Source: Myxococcales bacterium
GTDB lineage: Bacteria; Myxococcota_A; Polyangia; Haliangiales; Haliangiaceae
DNA length: 64,000 bases
Assembly (NCBI GenBank): GCA_016720595.1
Contig: JADKKI010000022.1
Location: 124,001 to 188,000, forward strand
Reading direction: 5' to 3'
Translations under genes and position numbers: made by a program
Notes under the pieces: generated by a model
Seen by the model: only the letters and a program-made list of their open reading frames with translations
Database searches by the model: none
Told to the model about the DNA's origin: nothing
In this document: piece by piece, positions 17,501 through 26,148 of the stretch
How the letters are laid out: the number at the start of each line of letters is the position of its first letter
Numbering within the stretch: the stretch's first letter is position 1

Positions 17501-18514
17501 GTCGAACACGGGCTTGAACGTGGTGCCGCCGTCGGCGGACTTCCAGACGCCGCCCGATGCCGCACCGATGTAGACGATCGTCTTGTGGTTGCCCGCGGTG
17601 CCCTCGTGCACCGCCGCGACGGCCGCGATCCGTCCGCTCATCGTCGCCGAGCCGATGTTGCGCGCACCGACGCCCGAGATCGTGCCCGAGTCGAGGGTCG
17701 CGCTGCCGACCGGCCGCGGGGGCACCGCCGCCACCTGGGACGGATCCGGCGCACCTGGCAGCAGCACGCGCGTGATCGCGACGTTCGCCGCGGGCACCTT
17801 GAACATCGCATCGTCGATGGCCACGTTGACCTCGGCGCGCTCGATCGTGACGCGATTCCCCTTGGGGCCGCCCTTGCCGCCGCTCTCGATCGAGAACGGG
17901 AACCACACGCCGGCGACCTGCTGATAGCCGCCGAGATCGGTCTCGGTGATGTCGTCGACACCGCGATCCTTGTGCACCGTGATGATCCGGAACTCGAGCG
18001 CCGAGTCCGGATCGACGAACACGTACTGGACGTCGCCGTCCTTGCGCGTGACGCGGAGCTTGATCGCTGCCGTGCCGTCCACGTCCTCGGTCCCGAGCAG
18101 CTCGACGCGGTGGCCCTTGTCTCGCCAGTGGACGAGCGGTCCTTCGAGATCGGCCTGCTGTGCGAGCGTGCGCGCATCGTCGCCCGAGGACTTCTGTGCG
18201 TCGCGGCGCCCGCCGAACGGCGACATGTTCCAGCCCTCGCGCCCGTCGTACGCGGTGACCGCCGTGAGGCCCTGGACGGTGACCTCGTTGCGCATCATGC
18301 CCGGCCGCTTCACGACCTGCGCCCACTCGGCCTCGAGCTTGAAGTCGCCGCCGCCGAACGCGACCTTCCCTGTGAACCGCAGCGCCTTGAGATCGCGCAG
18401 CTTCGCCTCACCTCCGCGCGCCGCGAGGTTCCGGGCGAGCACCTGCTCCAGCGTCTCGGCGCTCGCCGAGCTCCCGAGCGCCACCATCAACACGATCGCG
18501 AGGACGTTCCGCAT
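14561..18514 (-). CDS. giant secreted BNR/Asp-box (VPS10-like) repeat protein with N-terminal lipoprotein-sorting-like domain
   Basis: A 1317-residue exported protein. An N-terminal signal peptide (VLAIVLMVALGSSASA) precedes a 230-residue domain with ARNLAARGGEAKLRDLKALR and repeated beta strands, resembling the LolA/LolB-like outer-membrane lipoprotein-sorting fold. The rest holds at least ten Asp-box/BNR motifs of the SxDGGxTW type (SADGGTTF, STDEGETW, SLDGGKTW, SADGGATW, SRDRGDTW, STNGGTSW and others) built into one or two ten-bladed propellers, as in VPS10/sortilin-like proteins. A C-terminal region of about 200 residues has a helical, charged segment. Bacterial VPS10-type proteins are often annotated as glycosyl hydrolases without proof. 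It is transcribed with the DUF2071 gene. Function unknown; binding of extracellular ligands is plausible. Confidence 0.85.
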   Translation of the reverse strand: MRNVLAIVLMVALGSSASAETLEQVLARNLAARGGEAKLRDLKALRFTGKVAFGGGDFKLEAEWAQVVKRPGMMRNEVTVQGLTAVTAYDGREGWNMSPFGGRRDAQKSSGDDARTLAQQADLEGPLVHWRDKGHRVELLGTEDVDGTAAIKLRVTRKDGDVQYVFVDPDSALEFRIITVHKDRGVDDITETDLGGYQQVAGVWFPFSIESGGKGGPKGNRVTIERAEVNVAIDDAMFKVPAANVAITRVLLPGAPDPSQVAAVPPRPVGSATLDSGTISGVGARNIGSATMSGRIAAVAAVHEGTAGNHKTIVYIGAASGGVWKSADGGTTFKPVFDKQPVQSIGAIAIDPSNPKTIWVGTGESWTRNSVSIGDGIYRSTDEGETWTHMGLPTSERITRILVHPKNSSIVYACVPGKLWSDSPDRGLYKTTDGGTSWSLVLKGGNASTGCSSVAMDPSNPEQLLAGMWDFRRKGWTFRSGGDAPDAASGSGLHRSLDGGKTWTALTAAANKGLPAAPWGRVEVVYAPSDRRIVYAMIESKTSGLFRSADGGATWEARDRSQMMVWRPFYFARLVVDPTNPDRLFKCDGGLIASEDGGRSFSGAGGGSHGDWHDLWIDPSNPKHLIGGDDGGLWLSFDGGSRWNKNNNLPISQFYHVSVDAKDPYQVYGGLQDNSSFVGDSAYPGGISNARWENVYGGDGFWVIVDPTDPDAVYAESQGGYISRIDRKTLVARDIQPKANYKEKLRFNWNSPIHASPTQKGTIYLGAQFLFRSRDRGDTWQRISPDLTTNDPQKQKQEQSGGVTVDNSSAEMHTTIYAISESPKQASVIWVGTDDGNLQLTRNAGGTWTNVTANVTGLPPASWVSWVRASRFDAATAYAAFDRHTFGDMNPWVYKTTDFGKTWKRIVSPDQGVRGYAHVIEEDTVAKDLLFVGTEFGLWISTNGGTSWAEFKGGDFPSVAVRDLAIQPRDNDLVIATHGRGIWIIDDITPLRALSQTVLEQSSAFLAQRPTQQRMQGGGGWVEGDATFVGANPPSGAVITYYLRSRHVFGPIKLEILDPAGKLVDTVTPTKRRGINRVQWNMRVKGPRVPRAAQVAFGASQGPRVVPGTYTVRLTRGSEVVTTKLAIGLDRRAKYSTADRKAQFEGVMRAHALFEDMSKLIDRIEAARAATADRAKGLAEADELGKKLRALGGKLDDVRKLIVATTEGGAITGEERIRENLETVYGALNNYEGKPGAYQLDRVTALRKELDDAAKALTLVMTTDARALDGELKKRNLAPLPAVSELSAPKAALDRLAIECVETRGVDCGNDGARAAD

Positions 18515-18568
18515 GGCGCGGAGTATGGCTCGACCGGGGACCGATCTCCGCGCGACCGCGCCGAGATC

Positions 18569-19759
18569 TCAAGGGACCGGGAGAAACGCCTTCACCGGAT
18601 GCACCTCGTACCAGCCGTGGCTCGGATCGAAGCGGTAGGTCCCGATCGCGATGACCTCCTGGCCCTCCGGCGGATCGAGCACCGGACCGCCGGGCAGCGC
18701 CGGATCCTTGTACATCGGCCCGCTCTCGGTGGTGCCGCCGAACTGGTTGTAGGGAGCGTCGGCCGTCGGATAAGGGATGGGCTCGTCGACGAGCATCTGC
18801 GCGTGGGTGTCGCCGTCCTCGGCATGCACGTTGACGAACGAGCGGACCCGGACGCAGACCTCCTTGCCGGTCACGAACCGCCCACCGACGAGGTCGCGGG
18901 CCGAATAGATCTTCGGGCACTGCGAGGCCACCGTGGCGCCGGGGGCCAGCCGGCACAGGTGACGCCCGGCATCCTCGGCGGCCAGGTAGCGAGCGCCGTA
19001 CTCCGGATCCGTCGTCGAGTCGCGGATCGTGTAGCCCGGATCGCAGACCTGCCCCAGCGGACAGTCCGCGTCGACATCACACGCGCCGTTGACGTCATGC
19101 CACGGGTCGGCCCAGAAGATCTCGCGCGGAGTTGCGCCGCACGTACGCGTGGTGCGATCGCAGATCAGGCGCGCGCCGCACTCCTGATCCAGACCGCAGC
19201 TCTCGCCTGCGCCCTTCATCGGTGCCGGCCCGGAGACGATCGTGATCTGGGCGTCCTCGATGATCGGCAGCGTCACCTCGCGCTCGTTCCAGAGCTCTCG
19301 GCGGAGCGTGCCGGTGACCTTGATCGTCGCGCCCACCTCCGGCAGCTCGTCGCCGAGCGCGAGCGGAGGAGCGTGGACCGCGAGCCCCCACGCCTCGGTG
19401 ATCCGGTTCGAGTTGAACCCCGGCTCCTGGAACGTGATCCCGGCGGGCTTCGTGGAGCGGAACAGGATGTACCTCGCATCGGTGCGCTGGTAGTCCCCCG
19501 AGGCCTCGGCGAACGACGGCGCCTTGCCCATCGTCTCCTCGTCGTCCTGCTCGAGCACCCACTCCACCGGATCGCGGTGGTTCGCCATCTTCACGCGCTT
19601 GGCCACGGCGCGCGCCGTATCGAACGTCACGGCGTGGACCTCGCCGGTGACCTCGACGTGCGCGCCGTCTTTGCCGCCCTCGGCGACCGTCTCGGGCGTG
19701 ACCTTGGGATCGCCACACCCGACGAGCGTGGCCCACACGATGATCCCGCCGAGCTTCAT
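18569..19759 (-). CDS. large lipoprotein, unknown function
   Basis: A 396-residue predicted lipoprotein (MKLGGIIVWATLVGC). Residues 30-200 contain two beta-rich segments, each with a VEVTGEV- or IKVTGTL-type strand, suggestive of OB-fold-like domains. The following part is Cys-rich (DQECGARLICDRTTRTCG, CDVDADCPLGQVCDPG) and resembles the disulfide repeats of nearby lipoproteins. A third V..IGTYRFDPSHGWYEVHPV-like segment closes the protein. I recognise no named family. It precedes the BNR protein gene in the same direction with a 54-bp gap, so the two may be co-transcribed. Confidence 0.65.
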   Translation of the reverse strand: MKLGGIIVWATLVGCGDPKVTPETVAEGGKDGAHVEVTGEVHAVTFDTARAVAKRVKMANHRDPVEWVLEQDDEETMGKAPSFAEASGDYQRTDARYILFRSTKPAGITFQEPGFNSNRITEAWGLAVHAPPLALGDELPEVGATIKVTGTLRRELWNEREVTLPIIEDAQITIVSGPAPMKGAGESCGLDQECGARLICDRTTRTCGATPREIFWADPWHDVNGACDVDADCPLGQVCDPGYTIRDSTTDPEYGARYLAAEDAGRHLCRLAPGATVASQCPKIYSARDLVGGRFVTGKEVCVRVRSFVNVHAEDGDTHAQMLVDEPIPYPTADAPYNQFGGTTESGPMYKDPALPGGPVLDPPEGQEVIAIGTYRFDPSHGWYEVHPVKAFLPVP

Positions 19760-19773
19760 GCCCGGACTCTAAC

Positions 19774-20502
19774 TCAAAAGAACGAGACGACCGTCAGCGT
19801 GGTCACCGGGCCGACCTCGACGCGATCGGTCTCACGGATCGCGACGCCGACCGCACCGCGCACGGCATAACGCCCGAACGGCAGCGCCGCGCCGACATCG
19901 ATCACCGCATCCCAGGACGCCCCCAGCTCGGCCATCCCGCCGAACGCATAGCGCCCGCGCGCCGTGGAGCCGGCGACGAACGAGCCGATCGGCAACGTGA
20001 CGGCCGCGGCGAGCTCGCCATCGCGATCGCGGCCATCGAAGTCTGCGCCGAACGCCGCCTCGACGATGGTGTACGCCGCGCCGAGCCGGTGCCCCGCGCT
20101 GACGATCATCTCGAGCTCGCCCTCGGGCTCGTTGAAGCCCTGCGCCTTGTACTGCCCCGTGACCGCGAGATCCGTGGTGCCGAGGCGGAGGCTCCCGATC
20201 GCGCCGAGCCGTGGGCGCCAGGGCCCGACCTCGGTGCTCGCGCCTCCCACCAGCGCGAGGTGGGGCACGAGCGCGACGCGCGCGGTGAGCGTGCTGCCCA
20301 CGGCGCCCCGCGGCGCATCGTAGCCGACGCTCGCCAGGATCTCGGTGACATCCGTGGTGGGCGCCGCGATGGTGGCGATCCCATCTCCGATCGCGAGCTG
20401 GGTGCGGGAATCGGCGAGCGCGACGCTCGGAACGAGGCTCGCGACGACGCCCGAGACCACGCTCGAGGCGAGCACCAGCGCGCGCAGGCTTCCGGTTCGC
20501 AT
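19774..20502 (-). CDS. outer-membrane beta-barrel-like protein
   Basis: A 242-residue exported protein. A long signal peptide ends in VALADS. The mature chain consists of alternating amphipathic strands such as STLTARVALVPHLALVGGAS, AIGSLRLGTTDLAVTGQY and RYAVRGAVGVAIRETD. It ends in TLTVVSFF, a C-terminal Phe as needed for barrel insertion. It is divergent from the Hsp70 gene (80 bp between starts) and 14 bp upstream of the preceding lipoprotein gene on the same strand, so likely in one transcript with it. Confidence 0.65.
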   Translation of the reverse strand: MRTGSLRALVLASSVVSGVVASLVPSVALADSRTQLAIGDGIATIAAPTTDVTEILASVGYDAPRGAVGSTLTARVALVPHLALVGGASTEVGPWRPRLGAIGSLRLGTTDLAVTGQYKAQGFNEPEGELEMIVSAGHRLGAAYTIVEAAFGADFDGRDRDGELAAAVTLPIGSFVAGSTARGRYAFGGMAELGASWDAVIDVGAALPFGRYAVRGAVGVAIRETDRVEVGPVTTLTVVSFF

Positions 20503-20582
20503 GGAGGCAGCCTACACGACCCACGGGTCGATCGGCGCCCACCCCGAACCGCTGTTCGTGGCCCGCCGCGAGGGTTTCGGGC

Positions 20583-22079
20583 ATGCTGCCGCGCATGCGC
20601 CTGGGGATCGATTTTGGGACGACGCGGACGGTGGTCGCAGCCGTCCAGGATGGCCGTCATCCCGTGGTGGCGTTCGACGAGGGTGGCGAGTTTCGCGAGC
20701 ACATCCCGGGCATCGCGGCCCTGCGCCGTGGCGAGTTGCTCGTCGGATGGGCGGCCGCCCGTGCGCTCGCCGATGGCACGGCGGAGCACGCGATCCGATC
20801 GGTGAAGCGGGTGATCGGCCAGCTGCCCTCCGATGCGCCGGTGCCCGGGCTCCCCGGCCTGACCGCGCTCGAGCTCCTCACCGCGTTCCTCGCCGATCTC
20901 AAGGTGCAGCTCCTCGAGCACTCGAACCTCGAGATCGATCCCGACGAGCCCCTCGAGGTGATGGTCGCGGTGCCGGCGAACTCGTCCTCGCGCCAGCGCT
21001 GGCTGACGCTCGAGGCGTTCCGGCGTGCCGGCTTCGAGCCGATCGGCCTCCTCAACGAGCCCACCGCCGCGGCCGTCGATTTCGCCCAGCGCCACCTCGA
21101 GCTCGGCAAGAAGAGCCCGAAGCGCTATGTGGTGGTCTACGACCTCGGCGGCGGCACGTTCGACACCTCGGCGGTCTCCCTCGAAGGTCGCCGCTTCGAT
21201 CTGATCGCCACCGAGGGCCTCGCGCAGCTCGGGGGGGATGACTTCGATGCGCTGATCCTCGACGCCGCCGGTGTGGTTCCCACCGCGAGCACGCTCGAGC
21301 GGGCCCGCGAGGCGAAGGAGTCGTTGCGCCCCACCTCGCGCAAGCTGCTGCTCGACCTCGGAATCGAAGGTGAGGATCCGATCTCGATCGACGTGGCGGC
21401 CTTGTACGAGCGCGCCCAGCCGTTGATCGATCGCACGCTCGCACAGACCGATCTGCTGTTCGAGCGCCTCCGCGAGCGCGGGATCGATCCGGACGATGCG
21501 CGCGAGCTCGGCGGCCTGTACCTGGTCGGCGGCGGAGCGGCGTTCCCGGCGGTGGCCCGCGCGCTGCGCTCGCGGTTCGGCAAGAAGCTGCAGCTCGCCC
21601 CCCAGCCGTTCGCGGCTACCGCGGTGGGCCTGGCGATCGCCGCGGATCCCGAGGCGAACGTGATCGTCAAGGAATCGATCACGCGTCACTTCGGCGTCTG
21701 GCGCGAAGGGGATGGCGGCGCGGACAAGCGGTTCGATCCGCTGATGGGCAAGAACACCGATGCTCCGGCCGTGGTGCGCCGGCGCTACCGGCCGACCCAC
21801 ACCATCGGTCACCTCCGGTTCCTCGAGTGCGGCGCCCTCGACGCCGCGGGCCAGCCGATCCAGGACCTCGTGCCGTGGACGGACGTCTACTTCCCCTACG
21901 ATCCGGCGCTCGCAGATCGATCGGAGCTCGCCGATCTCCCGGCCACCCGCCGGCCGGACCTGATGACGAACGAGATCGCCGAGACGTACACCTATGCTGC
22001 CGACGGTACGATCTCGGTGCGGATCGAGAACGTGTCCGGCGGCTATGCGCGGACGTTCGCGCTCGGCGCCTTGCGCTGA
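20583..22079 (+). CDS. Hsp70-family protein (DnaK-like, short)
   Basis: A 498-residue Hsp70-superfamily ATPase. The actin-like nucleotide-binding domain is complete: phosphate 1 loop GIDFGTT (9-15), LNEPTAAAVDFA, phosphate 2 loop YDLGGGTFDTS and adenosine motif LVGGGAAFPAVARAL. Compared with DnaK (about 640) the C-terminal part is short, about 110 residues of beta-rich sequence. It has no helical lid and no EEVD-like tail, so substrate handling must differ from classical chaperones. The start is ATG 20583, with MRLG at 20595 as alternative. It ends exactly where the convergent ATP-grasp gene ends, with zero spacing. No DnaJ or GrpE gene is near. Confidence 0.88.
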   Translation: MLPRMRLGIDFGTTRTVVAAVQDGRHPVVAFDEGGEFREHIPGIAALRRGELLVGWAAARALADGTAEHAIRSVKRVIGQLPSDAPVPGLPGLTALELLTAFLADLKVQLLEHSNLEIDPDEPLEVMVAVPANSSSRQRWLTLEAFRRAGFEPIGLLNEPTAAAVDFAQRHLELGKKSPKRYVVVYDLGGGTFDTSAVSLEGRRFDLIATEGLAQLGGDDFDALILDAAGVVPTASTLERAREAKESLRPTSRKLLLDLGIEGEDPISIDVAALYERAQPLIDRTLAQTDLLFERLRERGIDPDDARELGGLYLVGGGAAFPAVARALRSRFGKKLQLAPQPFAATAVGLAIAADPEANVIVKESITRHFGVWREGDGGADKRFDPLMGKNTDAPAVVRRRYRPTHTIGHLRFLECGALDAAGQPIQDLVPWTDVYFPYDPALADRSELADLPATRRPDLMTNEIAETYTYAADGTISVRIENVSGGYARTFALGALR

Positions 22080-23294
22080 TCAGCCGTACTCGACGTGGAT
22101 CGTCTCGATCACGGTGGTCATCGCGGCCTTGACCACCTCGACGTCGCGGTCACGCACGATCACGTAGCCATCACCCTCGTAGCTCTCCGCCCGCATCGCG
22201 CCTCGCGTGGGCAGCCGCGACTCCACGACCAGGTGCCCGATCTGCTCGCTCGCGCGCTCCACGCCGGAGACCCGGACCACGCGGCCGTGGCCCACGCCGC
22301 GCAGGTAGGCCACGCCGACCGCGTACTTGCGCTCGAACGGCCCGTCGAACGCATCGTCGACCGTCGCCCGCGCCCACGCCTGGTACATGTCCGCATCGTG
22401 CGCGTAGCTGTTCGCGAGCACGATGTGCGCGCCGGGCGGCCGGGCGGCGATCTCGCCGATCGCCAGTGAGCCGTCGTCGCGCCGGAACCACTCCATGTGG
22501 GTGAAGCCGGTCTCGAGCCCGAGCGCCTTGACCGCGCGAACCCCGAGGGCCCGGGCGTCCGCATAGTCGGGCCCGTCGATGTCCCGCGGCAGGACCACCA
22601 CCCACTGGATCCAGGGGGTCTCCACGACCTCGAGCGGGGTCGGGTAGTAGCGCGAGCATGACTGGAACCGAACCTCGCCGCCGATCGTGATCGTCTCGAA
22701 GCTGTGCTCGCGCCCGCGCAGGAACTCCTCGGCGAGGGCCGGGTGCTCGGGGCTGGCGTGCAAGGCGCGGAGGGCGGCGCGGAGCTCGTCGAGGGAGTTG
22801 ATCCGCCAGGTCGCCTTGCAGCCCATGCCAGCCGGCGGCTTGAGCACGAGGGGCAGCCCGACCTCCCCGACAAAGGCCTCGGCATCGGCCCACGACCGGA
22901 TCAGGCGGTGGCGCGCACACGGCAGACCGTGGCGTCGCAGCTCGTCCTTCATCCGGGCCTTGTCCCGGAACAGATCCGCGGTCTGGGGATTGGTGCCGGG
23001 GATGCCCAGCGCCTGGCGGACCTCCGCGAGCTGCACCTGGAGGGGCTCGAGGATGCCGATCAGCCGGTGGATCGGACCGTGGCGCCCGACCAGGAGCTCC
23101 GCCGCGACCCGGAGCTGGTCGGAATCGAGGCCGTCCTCGACCTGGACCACATCGGCGAACAGCCGCCGGTCCTCCCCGGTCGGCGGGGTCTGGCAGATAC
23201 CGAGCAGGCGGACCCCCGGGAGGCGGCTCGCGGCCCGCGCGAACCGCATGGTCGTCTCCAGAGGGAACGGCGCCGCGAAGATCACGTTCCGCAT
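22080..23294 (-). CDS. ATP-grasp ligase (carboxylate-amine/thiol type), paralog A
   Basis: A 404-residue ATP-grasp enzyme. I start at ATG 23294 (MRNVIFAAPFP); the frame stays open for 2 kb more, but only antisense sequence lies there. The N-terminal 100 residues form a pre-ATP-grasp Rossmann-like part. The ATP-binding core shows FRDKARMK, PLVLKPPAGMG, AEEFLRGREHSFET, THMEWF and the metal-binding EIAARPPG. Such enzymes activate a carboxylate as acyl phosphate and couple it to an amine, thiol or hydroxyl. The same motif set recurs in the divergent neighbour (405 aa) and in a 404-aa gene at 36.4 kb, so the three are paralogs. The intergenic gap to the divergent partner is only 36 bp. Confidence 0.85.
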   Translation of the reverse strand: MRNVIFAAPFPLETTMRFARAASRLPGVRLLGICQTPPTGEDRRLFADVVQVEDGLDSDQLRVAAELLVGRHGPIHRLIGILEPLQVQLAEVRQALGIPGTNPQTADLFRDKARMKDELRRHGLPCARHRLIRSWADAEAFVGEVGLPLVLKPPAGMGCKATWRINSLDELRAALRALHASPEHPALAEEFLRGREHSFETITIGGEVRFQSCSRYYPTPLEVVETPWIQWVVVLPRDIDGPDYADARALGVRAVKALGLETGFTHMEWFRRDDGSLAIGEIAARPPGAHIVLANSYAHDADMYQAWARATVDDAFDGPFERKYAVGVAYLRGVGHGRVVRVSGVERASEQIGHLVVESRLPTRGAMRAESYEGDGYVIVRDRDVEVVKAAMTTVIETIHVEYG

Positions 23295-23330
23295 GTCGCG
23301 CGTTGTATCATCTTGAGCGGAGCCGTTTCG

Positions 23331-24548
23331 ATGAAGGTTGTCTTTCTGGCGCCGAGCTACCCGCCGGAGATGCAGCAGTACACGCGTGGCCTCGCGGAGG
23401 TCGGCGCGAGCGTGTACGGGGTGGGCGATCAGCCGGTGTCCAGCCTGCCCGCCTCCCTCAAGCAGCACCTCCACGACTATCTCCAGGTCCCGCGGCTCCT
23501 CGACGAGGACGACGTGGTGGACCGGGTGCACGCCTGGATGCGGGGCCGCGAGGTCGATCGCGTACAGGCGAACTGGGAGGTCATGGTGATGACCGCCGCC
23601 CGCCTGCGCGAGCGGTTCGGCGTGCCTGGGATGTCGGTCAACGCCGTGCGGGGATTCCGCGACAAGCAGCTCATGAAGGACCGGGTCGCCGCCGCCGGGC
23701 TCCGCGTGCCCCGCGCGGTCCGCGTCCGCAGCGCGACCGATGCCCACGAGGGCGCGGCGCTGCTGGGCTATCCGCTCGTGCTGAAGCCGATCTCGGGGGC
23801 CGGTAGCGCCGACACCTACGAGGTCCGCAGCGATCAAGAGCTCGACGCCACCCTCGCGCGGATGCACCACGTGAAGGAGGCCAGCCTCGAGGAGTTCATC
23901 GAGGGCGAGGAGTTCACCTACGACACCGTCTGTGTCGACGGCCGGCCGGCATTCGCGAACGTCGCGCAGTACCTCCCCAAGCCGCTGATCGCTCGCACCA
24001 ACGAGTGGCTCAGCCCCGTGATCATCACCGTGCGCGAGCTCGCACAGCCCGCGCTCTCGGCCGGCGTGGCCCTCGGCAACGCCGTGCTCGGCGCGCTCGG
24101 CATGGGCGACGGGTTCACCCACATGGAGTGGTTCAAGAAGCCGAGCGGCGAGGTCGTGTTCGGCGAGATCGGCTGCCGCCCGGGCGGCGCTCACCTGGTC
24201 GATCAGATGAACTACACGTGCGACATCGATCTGTTCCGCGAGTGGGCCCGCGCAGTGTGCTGGAAGAGCTTCGAGGCCCCGACGCGCCGCAAGTACAACG
24301 TGGCGATCATCTTCAAGCGCGCCAAGGGTCAGGGCCGGATCTCTCGGATCACCGGCCTCACCGAGTTCATGCGCAACTACGGCGAGCACGTGGTCGAGCA
24401 GCGGCTCCTGCCCATCGGCACGCCACGCCGGAACTGGAAGCACACCCTCGTCTCCGACGGCTACATCATGCTCCGCCACCCCGACTGGGCCACCGCCAAG
24501 GCGCTGGCGGACCAGGTCGCGACGGAGATCACGATGTACGCCGAGTAA
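23331..24548 (+). CDS. ATP-grasp ligase, paralog B
   Basis: A 405-residue ATP-grasp enzyme starting at ATG 23331 (MKVVFLAPSYPPEM). Core features are FRDKQLMKD, GYPLVLKPISGAGS, LEEFIEGEEFTYDT, THMEWF and FGEIGCRPGGAH, matching ligase paralogs A and C in order and spacing. The N-terminal lobe (VVFLAPSYPP..QQYTRGLAEVG) resembles paralog C (FIEPRFPANQKQFIKGLAEIG) more than A, suggesting B and C are the closer pair. It probably forms an amide or ester bond on an unknown acceptor. The gene is divergent from paralog A with a 36-bp shared control region and is followed by two tandem hairpin repeats. Confidence 0.87.
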   Translation: MKVVFLAPSYPPEMQQYTRGLAEVGASVYGVGDQPVSSLPASLKQHLHDYLQVPRLLDEDDVVDRVHAWMRGREVDRVQANWEVMVMTAARLRERFGVPGMSVNAVRGFRDKQLMKDRVAAAGLRVPRAVRVRSATDAHEGAALLGYPLVLKPISGAGSADTYEVRSDQELDATLARMHHVKEASLEEFIEGEEFTYDTVCVDGRPAFANVAQYLPKPLIARTNEWLSPVIITVRELAQPALSAGVALGNAVLGALGMGDGFTHMEWFKKPSGEVVFGEIGCRPGGAHLVDQMNYTCDIDLFREWARAVCWKSFEAPTRRKYNVAIIFKRAKGQGRISRITGLTEFMRNYGEHVVEQRLLPIGTPRRNWKHTLVSDGYIMLRHPDWATAKALADQVATEITMYAE

Positions 24549-24592
24549 AAGGGGTCTGCCCCCTCTTCCTGCGAAAAGGGGTCTGACCCCTT
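24547..24592. repeat. two tandem hairpin repeats (GGGGTCTGMCCCC)
   Basis: Directly after the ATP-grasp gene lie two related elements, AAAAGGGGTCTGCCCCCTCTT (imperfect) and AAGGGGTCTGACCCCTT, a perfect 8-bp inverted repeat around one base. They can form GC-rich stem-loops and could serve as a terminator between this gene and the convergent peptidase gene. GGGGTCTGACCCC-type palindromes also occur as dispersed repeats in several proteobacterial genomes, so they may be REP-like elements. Confidence 0.65.
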
Positions 24593-24601
24593 GTTCGCGC
24601 C

Positions 24602-26095
24602 TCAGTAGAGGATCACCGGCCCCCCGGCGCGCGGGAACGGCAGGCGCGTCGGTGGGACGAAGTCGCTCGGTAGCCCGGACGCCGGGCCGGCGATGCGCCT
24701 CGCGGTCCGCGGCGTGGTCGCGAGCTGCGTGACGTGCGCCGCGCGCCAGCAGGTATCGTGGTGCTCGTCTTCGAGGTTCACGCCGTACGCCGGGACGGTG
24801 CCCGCGGCGAGCTCGGCACGGCAGCGTGCGCCGGCGCTGGCGTCCAGGTTGGTCAGCAGCGTGAGGTAGAGCTCCGCGCCGGCCGTGGGATCGAGCCCGG
24901 CTGCATCGAGGACGAACGAGGCGACGTCGTCCGCATCCTCCTCGACGGAGAAGTACCGCGCTGTCGACCACGCCGCGTGCCCCGGGAGCATTGCCTCGTA
25001 CATCCGCAGCTTCGCGCGGCGATCGAGCGTGAGCGCGTTGATCGCGTCGACCACGTGCTTGTTGCTGACCAGCGCGAGATCCGCGGGACTCAGGTGTGAC
25101 ATCACGTCGGCCGGGGTGGTCTTCAGCATCGCGGCCACGACGTCGACGAACGAGGCGGTGAAGCCCGCGAGACACTCCGTCTTCAGCGCGACCAGCGCCG
25201 CATTCACGCGCGGAGGCAGCGTCGTGAGGCTGACGGTGAGCGCACCGCCGAGCAGGTCCACCGAGCCGAGGACGTCGCGCCGCAGCTGCGAGATCAGCGT
25301 GTTCGCACGGGCGCACTTCGTCGGATCGCGCTGGATCCCGGCCGCGAGCACGGTCGCCATCACGTCAGACACGTCTCCGCCAAGCGGGAACCCGCCGAGC
25401 TCGCTCTGGGCGTAGTTGCCGATCTCACCGGAGACATCGCGCCACGCCGTGATCGCAGCCCGCGTCATCGGTTCGTCGGCCTGGTCGCGCCCGATCGGCT
25501 CGCCGCCCGCCGCGACATAGTGAACCCGGATGCGGTCGTGCGTACCCTCGACGACGTGGAGCCCGACCGCGTGCTGGAGCTCGTGCATCATCAGCGCGAG
25601 CCGCGCATCGTCGGTGAGCGCGAGATCGAGGAGGCCGGTGTAGACCTGCACGCTGAACCCGGCGTGCTGGGTGGCTGCATCGCGGACCACGAACGCGTTC
25701 GCCTCGGGCTCCTCGATCACCACGAGGCCAGGGTGCTGCTCGCCGAGCCTGCCGACGGGCCGGGTGTGCCGGAACGCCTCCCACCCGCGATCGAGCAGGG
25801 ACCTCGCGAGGGCGTGCCGCGGATCCGAGGTCGGCAGCAGGGCCCTCGGCGCGGTGCCCTTCTTCATCGCGTTGGCCGCCTCGATCGGCCCGTACCAGGC
25901 CGCCGCCGCGTGGTCATCCTCGAACGTCAGGAAGCAATCGATGTCGGGCACCGCGCACGACAGCTCGGTCTGGCACACGCCGTCGCCGTACCGAGGATCG
26001 CCGCAGGACTGATCGACGGCAGGCTCGTCGTCGGCGACCGTGCATGCGCCGAGCGTGGACAGGACGAGCACCACGAAAAGGGATGGTCTGGGCAT
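24602..26095 (-). CDS. M48-like zinc metallopeptidase lipoprotein
   Basis: A 497-residue lipoprotein starting at ATG 26095 (MPRPSLFVVLVLSTLGAC; the TTG three codons earlier is less likely). After a Cys-rich linker (SCGDPRYGDGVCQTELSC) comes a zincin domain with HELQHAVG (HExxH). About 250 residues later, EEDADDVASF fits the ExxADxxA third-ligand motif of M48 peptidases, although the spacing is larger than usual. It therefore looks like an envelope metallopeptidase anchored on the periplasmic side or surface. A Met-rich or hydrophobic region typical of integral-membrane M48 enzymes is absent. It is convergent with the ATP-grasp gene. Confidence 0.72.
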   Translation of the reverse strand: MPRPSLFVVLVLSTLGACTVADDEPAVDQSCGDPRYGDGVCQTELSCAVPDIDCFLTFEDDHAAAAWYGPIEAANAMKKGTAPRALLPTSDPRHALARSLLDRGWEAFRHTRPVGRLGEQHPGLVVIEEPEANAFVVRDAATQHAGFSVQVYTGLLDLALTDDARLALMMHELQHAVGLHVVEGTHDRIRVHYVAAGGEPIGRDQADEPMTRAAITAWRDVSGEIGNYAQSELGGFPLGGDVSDVMATVLAAGIQRDPTKCARANTLISQLRRDVLGSVDLLGGALTVSLTTLPPRVNAALVALKTECLAGFTASFVDVVAAMLKTTPADVMSHLSPADLALVSNKHVVDAINALTLDRRAKLRMYEAMLPGHAAWSTARYFSVEEDADDVASFVLDAAGLDPTAGAELYLTLLTNLDASAGARCRAELAAGTVPAYGVNLEDEHHDTCWRAAHVTQLATTPRTARRIAGPASGLPSDFVPPTRLPFPRAGGPVILY

Positions 26096-26148
26096 ACAGA
26101 CCAAGAACGGCGGAACCCACGAGGTCGCAGGATTTCTGCAAGCTCCAG

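Noticed and set aside
16547..19870. 1107-codon open frame on the plus strand
   Set aside because: It is antisense to the BNR-repeat and lipoprotein genes. Its translation is Arg/His/Asp-rich without motifs, and the minus-strand genes have clear signals and repeats.
23295..25316. N-terminal extension of ATP-grasp paralog A to 1078 residues
   Set aside because: The extension is antisense to paralog B and the M48-like gene. A typical ATP-grasp start exists at 23294.
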